A DNA stretch of 9,575 nucleotides from Methanolinea sp. UBA477 (GTDB taxonomy: Archaea > Halobacteriota > Methanomicrobia > Methanomicrobiales > Methanospirillaceae): assembly GCA_002509485.1 (NCBI GenBank), contig DAWO01000068.1:12366-21940 (forward strand). The letters are read 5' to 3'. The notes under the pieces were generated by a model that saw only the letters and a list, made by a program, of their open reading frames with translations, did no database searches and was not told the origin of the DNA. A program made the translations under genes and the position numbers. Shown piece after piece: positions 6,252-9,575 of this stretch (positions within the stretch are counted from its first letter, which is position 1; every line of letters begins with the position of its first letter).

Positions 6252-6280
6252 GCCGGATGCAATCTCCGGCAATGTTTTTT
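6252..6280 (+). terminator. Stem-loop with T6 tract in the non-coding region
   Basis: GCCGGA (6252-6257) pairs with TCCGGC (6265-6270) around a 7-base loop, followed by AATG and T6 (6275-6280). This is an intrinsic-terminator layout on the + strand. It sits 38 bases after the 6163-6214 hairpin and about 170 bases after the terminator of the preceding gene, so it may end a separate short transcript. Confidence 0.45.
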
Positions 6281-6524
6281 GGGTGGCTACAACACTAAAA
6301 TATTTCGTATTTATCCGGTTGGATGACCGGGCAGCACTCTGTCATTGGCAGACACATGGAGAAGGAAGAGACCGGAAAAAAACGGTTCGGCAAAAAAGAG
6401 ACGGTTGGTGGCATGTAATGCATGTGAGTGTCCCCTCTCCACCTGGAAGATTTGCGAACTGTTTCCATACTCTTCATTGCCGTGCATTGCATGATAGTGG
6501 ATAGATAATCAGTCAGGAGCGGAA

Positions 6525-6610
6525 ATGACGAAGACCATGCACAGGGAGCGAGTTCGATTCGAGAGACCGGTCCTTGAAGAGATCCGAAACGTGGGTTTTC
6601 TCCCGTCGAT
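6525..6610 (+). pseudogene. Out-of-frame N-terminal segment of the PHP-domain gene (apparent frameshift)
   Basis: ATG at 6525-6527 has a strong ribosome binding site (AGGAG, 6515-6519; GGAG with 5-base spacing) and reads MTKTMHRERVRFERP, then VLEEIRNVGFLPS. This matches the usual N-terminus of methanogen PHP proteins, in which an 'R-V-R-F-E-R-P-x-L-E' segment is followed by 'GF.PVDxHVHT'. The frame differs by one from that of the PHP body (6611 onward). Joining them needs a -1 shift, equivalent to one missing base, between about 6596 (TTTT run) and 6608. The body's own frame is closed upstream by TGA at 6575-6577 and has no ribosome binding site at its first ATG. Possible explanations are a sequencing or assembly error, a real inactivating mutation, or programmed slippage at the T run. 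Confidence 0.7.
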
Positions 6611-7414
6611 ATGCATGTCCATACCAACCATTCCGATGCACCTGCCAGTTTGAAAGCGACACTGAAAAAAGCAAGAAAGTCTGGTTTCGGACTGGCAATA
6701 ACTGACCATAACGCCATATCAGGCTACAGGGAGGCTCAGGGCTATGAAAGCGGCGTTCTTTTGATCCCGGGAATAGAGGTGAGTGCACGTGACGGTCCAC
6801 ACATCCTCATATATTTTTATTCCGTCGCAGACCTCGTCGATTTTTACGAGAAGATAATCAGGGATAATAAACGGAAAAGTCCCTGCCTGGCGATACGCCT
6901 CGACACAGCCGAGATCGTTTCTGCAGCGCAACGGTATCACTGCATTGTAGCCGCCGCCCATCCGTATGGATACCTCATCTTCAACAAGGGCCTGCAGAAG
7001 TGCATAGAAAGAGGATATCTGCCCCAGGATCTCATCGGTTCGTTTCAGGCCGCAGAAGTGGTATGCGGCGGGATGAGCCGCCAGGAAAATGAGAAGGCTA
7101 TCCGGCTGGCAGACCGGCATAACCTCGGAATTGTTGGTGGCACAGACAGCCATCTCCTCTATGATACGGGCAGGGTGCTGACCTGTTCGAAGGCCGATAC
7201 GGCTGACGAGTTTCTCGACAATGTTCTTCGCAGGGAGAATTTCATTATCGGAAAAGAGTTGCATCTCCTGGAGAATGGATTTGCCGGGACGGTCGTTCTC
7301 ACGAAGTACGTGCGATATACGCTGCCTTCGCTCGCCATACATTACGAGCAGAACATGTCGAGAGCCAGGAGATTTACGCGGAAGGCCTGGACACGCCTGA
7401 AGAGGGACCGGTGA
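6611..7414 (+). CDS. PHP-domain metal-dependent phosphoesterase (main body; N-terminus in another frame)
   Basis: This 267-residue frame begins directly at the first PHP metal motif. Visible motifs are MHVHTNHSD (H2, H4, D9), LAITDHN (D32-H33), LIPGIEVSARDGPH (E56, H64), VAAAHPYGY (H117) and VGGTDSHL (D179, H181). This is a complete set of the His/Asp/Glu ligands that bind two or three metals in PHP phosphoesterases. The C-terminal part (about 195-267) contains YTLPSLAIHYEQNM and a basic tail ending RLKRDR. The substrate is unknown; relatives hydrolyse phosphate esters such as histidinol phosphate or nucleotides. The annotated ATG (6611-6613) lacks a ribosome binding site and cuts off the strand that normally leads into HVH, so the true protein probably starts at 6525 in another frame. 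If 6611 is used, the enzyme would lack about 28 N-terminal residues but keep all metal ligands. The gene is followed after 106 bases by the dinB cluster, which appears to have its own promoter. Confidence 0.85.
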   Translation: MHVHTNHSDAPASLKATLKKARKSGFGLAITDHNAISGYREAQGYESGVLLIPGIEVSARDGPHILIYFYSVADLVDFYEKIIRDNKRKSPCLAIRLDTAEIVSAAQRYHCIVAAAHPYGYLIFNKGLQKCIERGYLPQDLIGSFQAAEVVCGGMSRQENEKAIRLADRHNLGIVGGTDSHLLYDTGRVLTCSKADTADEFLDNVLRRENFIIGKELHLLENGFAGTVVLTKYVRYTLPSLAIHYEQNMSRARRFTRKAWTRLKRDR

Positions 7415-7444
7415 CCGTGAACATTCCGTGTAAGACGGTCCTGC

Positions 7445-7461
7445 AAAAAACACATATTAAT
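7445..7461 (+). promoter_or_regulatory. BRE/TATA promoter of the coiled-coil - zinc protein - dinB cluster
   Basis: AAAAAACA (7445-7452) followed by CATATTAAT (7453-7461) is a good archaeal BRE/TATA pair. The expected start of transcription is near 7483, about 38 bases before the ATG of the coiled-coil gene. It begins 31 bases after the PHP stop codon. Confidence 0.5.
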
Positions 7462-7520
7462 CTCCATGATACAATTACTATCATAAGCCATCTGTTGTCG
7501 GTTGCCTGTTGGGAAATACT

Positions 7521-7724
7521 ATGGACGCAAAAGAGATCGAGGAATACATACGCGGGCTGGAGCGGAGGGTTGAGATCCTCGGAAACGAGAATGCCGCACT
7601 CGCCATGACGATGAACAAGCTCATGATGGAGAACATGAAACTGAAATCAGAAGTCAAATCGCTTCAAAAAGAGATCGCCGATCTTCACCGGCCCACACCT
7701 GAACGTGTCGTGAAATTCGATTAG
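7521..7724 (+). CDS. Small coiled-coil protein of unknown function
   Basis: This 67-residue protein starts MDAKEIEEYIRGLERRVEIL. From residue 6 to about 55 it is a near-continuous charged heptad pattern with I/L/V/M at a and d positions (I6, I10, L13, V17, L20, then a Met-rich stretch, L41, V45, L48, I52, L55). It ends in a short non-helical tail, RPTPERVVKFD. A parallel dimeric coiled coil is likely. There is no membrane segment or catalytic motif. The pattern resembles the N-terminal coiled coil of proteasome-activating nucleotidase, but no OB or AAA+ domain follows, so any likeness is probably only structural. ATG 7521 is preceded by GGGA (7509-7514 region) at a workable distance. An in-frame TTG at 7509 is less likely. 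It precedes the zinc-binding-like gene by 81 bases and may be in its transcription unit. I do not recognise the family. Confidence 0.7.
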   Translation: MDAKEIEEYIRGLERRVEILGNENAALAMTMNKLMMENMKLKSEVKSLQKEIADLHRPTPERVVKFD

Positions 7725-7805
7725 GACCGGACTGCATTGTGCCTTCACCCCCCTGTTGATTCAGAAAATACCCTGTGTAAGAGGAACTGGAAAGAATTGA
7801 TCGGA

Positions 7806-7970
7806 ATGAAAAAGCGATGTGATGTATGCGGAGAAGAGGCGATTGGAATGCAGATGCTTGGATGCTGCGGGTATGCCGTCTGTGAGAAACATGCCGATAT
7901 GTTGCTGAAGGCGCTCTCCCCCGGCGAGAAGAAGGAATGGGGGGCATGTTTTTACTGGCGGTATGACTGA
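7806..7970 (+). CDS. 54-residue Cys/His-rich protein, probable zinc-binding, overlapping dinB
   Basis: The protein reads MKKRCDVCGEEAIGMQMLG, then CCGYAVCEKHADML and a helical C-terminus ending ACFYWRYD. Its ligand pattern is C5-x2-C8, C20-C21 and C26-x2-H29, a treble-clef or ribbon-like arrangement able to hold one Zn(II). The function is unknown. I recall similar short CxxC proteins in other methanogens but cannot name a family. ATG 7806 is chosen because the Cys motif follows at once; an upstream frame from TTG 7737 or TTG 7797 is open, but its residues look non-conserved. The ribosome binding site is weak. The stop TGA (7968-7970) overlaps the dinB ATG (7963-7965) by 8 bases, so the two are very likely translationally coupled and may act together. 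Confidence 0.72.
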   Translation: MKKRCDVCGEEAIGMQMLGCCGYAVCEKHADMLLKALSPGEKKEWGACFYWRYD

Positions 7971-9042
7971 TTTCCAGCGGATCATCCTGCATCTCGACAT
8001 GGACAGTTTCTTCGCATCTGTCGAGATCCGGGAAGATCCCGGTCTGTCAGGAAGACCGGTGGTGGTCGGAGCAGATCCCCGCGAAGGGAGGGGGAGAGGG
8101 GTGGTGAGCACCGCTTCCTACGAGGCACGAAGATTTGGCATCCATTCGGGAATGCCTATCTCCCGGGCATTCATCGTATGCCCGCATGCTATCTTTATCA
8201 GGCCGCATTTCGACCAGTATACCCGTACTTCCGCCAGGATCATGGAGATCATCAGCAACTGCACAGATAGATGGGAGCAGGTAAGCATCGACGAGGCATA
8301 TCTCGATATGACCCATCTCGAGACATACGAAGAAGCAGGAGCCGTCGCAGAAGAACTCAAGCAAACAATACGGGAACGTGAACGCCTGACGTGTTCTGTC
8401 GGGGTTGCCCCGACCAAGCTCGTTGCAAAGATCGCATCGGATTTCAAAAAGCCCGACGGCCGCACCATAGTCAGACCCCTGGAAGTGAGAGACTTTCTCT
8501 CACCTCTTCCTGTCGGAAGAATTCCCGGGATAGGCAGGGTGACAGGGACCGAACTCGAGAATCTCGGCATACAGACGATCGGGCAGCTCGCCGGATACGA
8601 TATACAGGCCCTTCTCGCCCGGTTCGGCAGATGGGCGGTTCACATGCAGAAACTGGCCATGGGACTGGATGACGGGGAAGTCCGTTCCCGTGAGGGTTTT
8701 GGGTCTGTCTCAAGGGAGACGACATTCCAGGAGGATACTGCCGATTCGTCCCTCCTTGCAACCACACTCGACCTGATGGCGAAGGATCTCATCGAGAACA
8801 TTGTCCATGAACACCTGGTTTTCCGGACCGTTACCGTCAAGGTGCGCTACGAGGACTTTGATACCCACACCCGGTCCCGGACTCTCGATACCTATTCCCG
8901 GGACCCTGGAACTCTCCTTCGCATTGCAGGATCACTTCTCCGCGATCTCTCGAATGGGAAGAAGATCCGGCTCATCGGGCTCCGGCTCTCTTCACTCCAT
9001 GAAATCGACGCCATGCAGAAGAGACTGGACGATTTTTCATGA
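7963..9042 (+). CDS. dinB: DNA polymerase IV (Y-family translesion polymerase, DinB/Dpo4-like)
   Basis: This 359-residue polymerase synthesises past DNA lesions. The palm begins with LHLDMDSFFASVE: D12 is the first metal ligand and F17 falls at the steric-gate position that excludes ribonucleotides. GVVSTASYEARRFGIHSGMP (46-65) is the fingers motif, VSIDEAYLD (107-115) supplies D110 and E111, and CSVGVAPTKLVAKIASDFKKPDG (144-166) follows. The thumb has a helix-hairpin-helix, LPVGRIPGIGRVTGTELENLGI (182-203), and the little-finger domain covers about 240-345. Length and domain order match full-size DinB. The last residues, QKRLDDFS, resemble a PCNA-interacting QxxLxxF box with the second aromatic residue missing. 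The ATG lies inside the end of the upstream zinc-protein gene and has only a weak ribosome binding site, which points to translational coupling. No LexA-type operator is expected or seen in this archaeal setting. Confidence 0.95.
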   Translation: MTDFQRIILHLDMDSFFASVEIREDPGLSGRPVVVGADPREGRGRGVVSTASYEARRFGIHSGMPISRAFIVCPHAIFIRPHFDQYTRTSARIMEIISNCTDRWEQVSIDEAYLDMTHLETYEEAGAVAEELKQTIRERERLTCSVGVAPTKLVAKIASDFKKPDGRTIVRPLEVRDFLSPLPVGRIPGIGRVTGTELENLGIQTIGQLAGYDIQALLARFGRWAVHMQKLAMGLDDGEVRSREGFGSVSRETTFQEDTADSSLLATTLDLMAKDLIENIVHEHLVFRTVTVKVRYEDFDTHTRSRTLDTYSRDPGTLLRIAGSLLRDLSNGKKIRLIGLRLSSLHEIDAMQKRLDDFS

Positions 9043-9162
9043 GAGTCCGGGATGCAGCACCGGGCTTGGAGGGGGCCGGGTACAGCGTGCAATGCCGGGC
9101 AATATCGCCAGACCAACAGAAGTGGGATAGTGTGTTGTCACGGGCAGGCCGGAAAATGGAGC

Positions 9163-9174
9163 TGTTTAAATAGA
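9163..9174 (+). promoter_or_regulatory. TATA box of the PEGA protein gene
   Basis: TGTTTAAATAGA has the TTTAAATA core (9165-9172), a strong archaeal TATA match with an A-rich GGAAAATGG stretch just before it. Transcription would begin near 9194, leaving a leader of about 22 bases that contains the GGAGGT ribosome binding site. Confidence 0.6.
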
Positions 9175-9205
9175 ATCGGTTTCATTAACCCATTATCTGA
9201 ATCCC

Positions 9206-9211
9206 GGAGGT
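9206..9211 (+). promoter_or_regulatory. Strong ribosome binding site GGAGGT for the PEGA protein
   Basis: GGAGGT lies four bases before ATG 9216. It is the best Shine-Dalgarno match in the window and fixes the start of the gene that runs off the right edge. Confidence 0.75.
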
Positions 9212-9215
9212 CATA

Positions 9216-9575
9216 ATGCCTAAAAATTATCGGATTATTCTTGTTTCACTGTTCATATCCCTCGGATTATGTGTCACCTGTTCCTGCGCACAGGAAACGG
9301 GGTTGGTAAACATATTTTCAGCACCTTCCGGGGCCAGGGTACTCATCGACGGCACACAGGTCGGAACCACTCCACTCTCCCAGTACCGGCTGAGCACGGG
9401 AGCACACATGTATAGCCTGCTAAAGGACGGGTATTCACCGGCCCAGCAATCATTCTCAGTCAGTTCGGGTGAGACGACAACCATCTCCATCAATCTCGTT
9501 CCCCTTTCGCGTCCCACGACATGGACAACGGCTACAACCCCCCCGACCACGATCACTATTTGGCCGACAACCCCG
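9216..9575 (+). CDS. Secreted PEGA-domain protein (3' end beyond the window)
   Basis: The frame is open for 120 codons to the window edge. Residues 1-25 form a signal peptide: basic MPKNYR, hydrophobic IILVSLFISLGLCV, then TCSCAQ with a likely cleavage after CA. The two Cys just before the cleavage point could suggest a lipobox, but the spacing is not a clean match. Residues 28-95 are one PEGA domain: GLVNIFSAPSGARVLIDGTQ, VGTTPL, LSTGAHMYSLLKDGYSPAQQ and a closing TTTISINLVPL. After about residue 96 the chain turns into a Thr/Pro-rich linker (TTWTTATTPPTT and on), typical of an extended, possibly glycosylated surface stalk. Such proteins are abundant in Methanomicrobiales envelopes, where PEGA repeats are thought to have an adhesive or structural role. 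The domain that follows the linker is not visible. Confidence 0.85.
   Translation, partial: MPKNYRIILVSLFISLGLCVTCSCAQETGLVNIFSAPSGARVLIDGTQVGTTPLSQYRLSTGAHMYSLLKDGYSPAQQSFSVSSGETTTISINLVPLSRPTTWTTATTPPTTITIWPTTP

Larger units (their letters stand above)
6055..6524. other. 470-base region without a convincing gene
   Basis: It holds the terminator at 6084-6107, a long inverted repeat at 6163-6214, a hairpin with a T6 tract at 6252-6280, and an A+T-rich TATA-like stretch TAAAATATTT (6296-6305). If that stretch is a promoter for the following PHP gene, transcription would start near 6328 and leave a leader of nearly 200 bases. An 84-codon open frame (6250-6504) begins inside the hairpin, has no ribosome binding site and shows no recognisable protein features. 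A 20-codon Lys/Glu-rich frame (6356-6418) also lacks a ribosome binding site. I do not call either a gene. The region could hold a small RNA or a regulated leader. Confidence 0.45.

Noticed and set aside
6197..6298. 33-codon frame from TTG next to the GGAGG in the hairpin loop
   Set aside because: The GGAGG-TTG spacing is workable, but the frame reads through both hairpins and gives a featureless peptide. The structures explain the sequence better.
6356..6418. 20-codon Lys/Glu-rich frame (MEKEETGKKRFGKKETVGGM)
   Set aside because: It has no ribosome binding site and is too short to separate from chance in an A-rich stretch.
6250..6504. 84-codon open frame on the + strand in the 6055-6524 region
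   Set aside because: Its ATG sits within the terminator-like stem-loop, no ribosome binding site precedes it, and the protein looks random (many Trp/His/Arg, no pattern).
6719..7453. 244-codon open frame on the - strand
   Set aside because: It runs opposite the PHP gene, which has a complete set of metal-binding motifs. The antisense product has no recognisable features, so this is a codon-bias shadow.
7737..7805. Upstream extension of the Cys-rich protein from TTG 7737
   Set aside because: The extra 23 residues have no pattern and no ribosome binding site. The zinc-ligand motif begins right after ATG 7806.

Overview
The window looks like a chromosomal piece of a methanogenic euryarchaeon, most likely of the order Methanomicrobiales (Methanoregula/Methanosphaerula-like). 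This is an inference from gene content and not a database result. The pointers are a secreted PEGA-domain protein with a Thr/Pro-rich tail, a PHP protein of a type I associate with methanogens, TATA-box promoters with short or absent leaders, GGAGG(T)-type ribosome binding sites, U-rich termination tracts, and an archaeal-style DinB polymerase with a C-terminal PCNA-box-like tail. I see no rRNA, tRNA, CRISPR array, insertion sequence or phage gene.

Layout. Bases 1-78 are the end of a probable TPR protein (+). It converges on a small YqiB/DUF1249-like gene (94-462, -). Upstream of that, also on the - strand, is mntP, a Mn(II) exporter (695-1246), with a GC-rich hairpin and U-tract between them. 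mntP diverges from an acetyl/propionyl-CoA synthetase of the PrpE/ACSS3 type (1438-3345, +), whose start is preceded by a near-perfect 20-bp palindrome that looks like an operator. That gene converges on tspO (3409-3936, -) across a T6/A7 bidirectional terminator. tspO diverges from a 637-residue gene (4141-6054, +) that fuses N-carbamoylputrescine amidase (AguB) to agmatine deiminase (AguA), so one chain carries both steps from agmatine to putrescine.

Bases 6055-6524 hold no convincing gene but contain three inverted-repeat structures. A PHP-domain phosphoesterase follows. Its N-terminus (from 6525, with a strong ribosome binding site) and its body (from 6611) are in different frames, so it carries an apparent one-base frameshift near 6596-6608. 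Next comes a probable transcription unit of a small coiled-coil protein (7521-7724), a 54-residue Cys/His zinc-binding-like protein (7806-7970) and dinB (7963-9042), which overlaps the Cys-rich gene by 8 bases. The window ends inside a secreted PEGA protein (9216 onward).

Most of the genes are ordinary housekeeping or accessory functions: short-chain acyl activation, polyamine synthesis, metal export and lesion bypass. The observations most worth following are the AguB-AguA fusion, the frameshifted PHP gene, the palindromic operator at the acyl-CoA synthetase start, the micro-zinc protein coupled to dinB, and the hairpin pair at 6163-6280. I do not see clear evidence of an entirely new multi-gene system.
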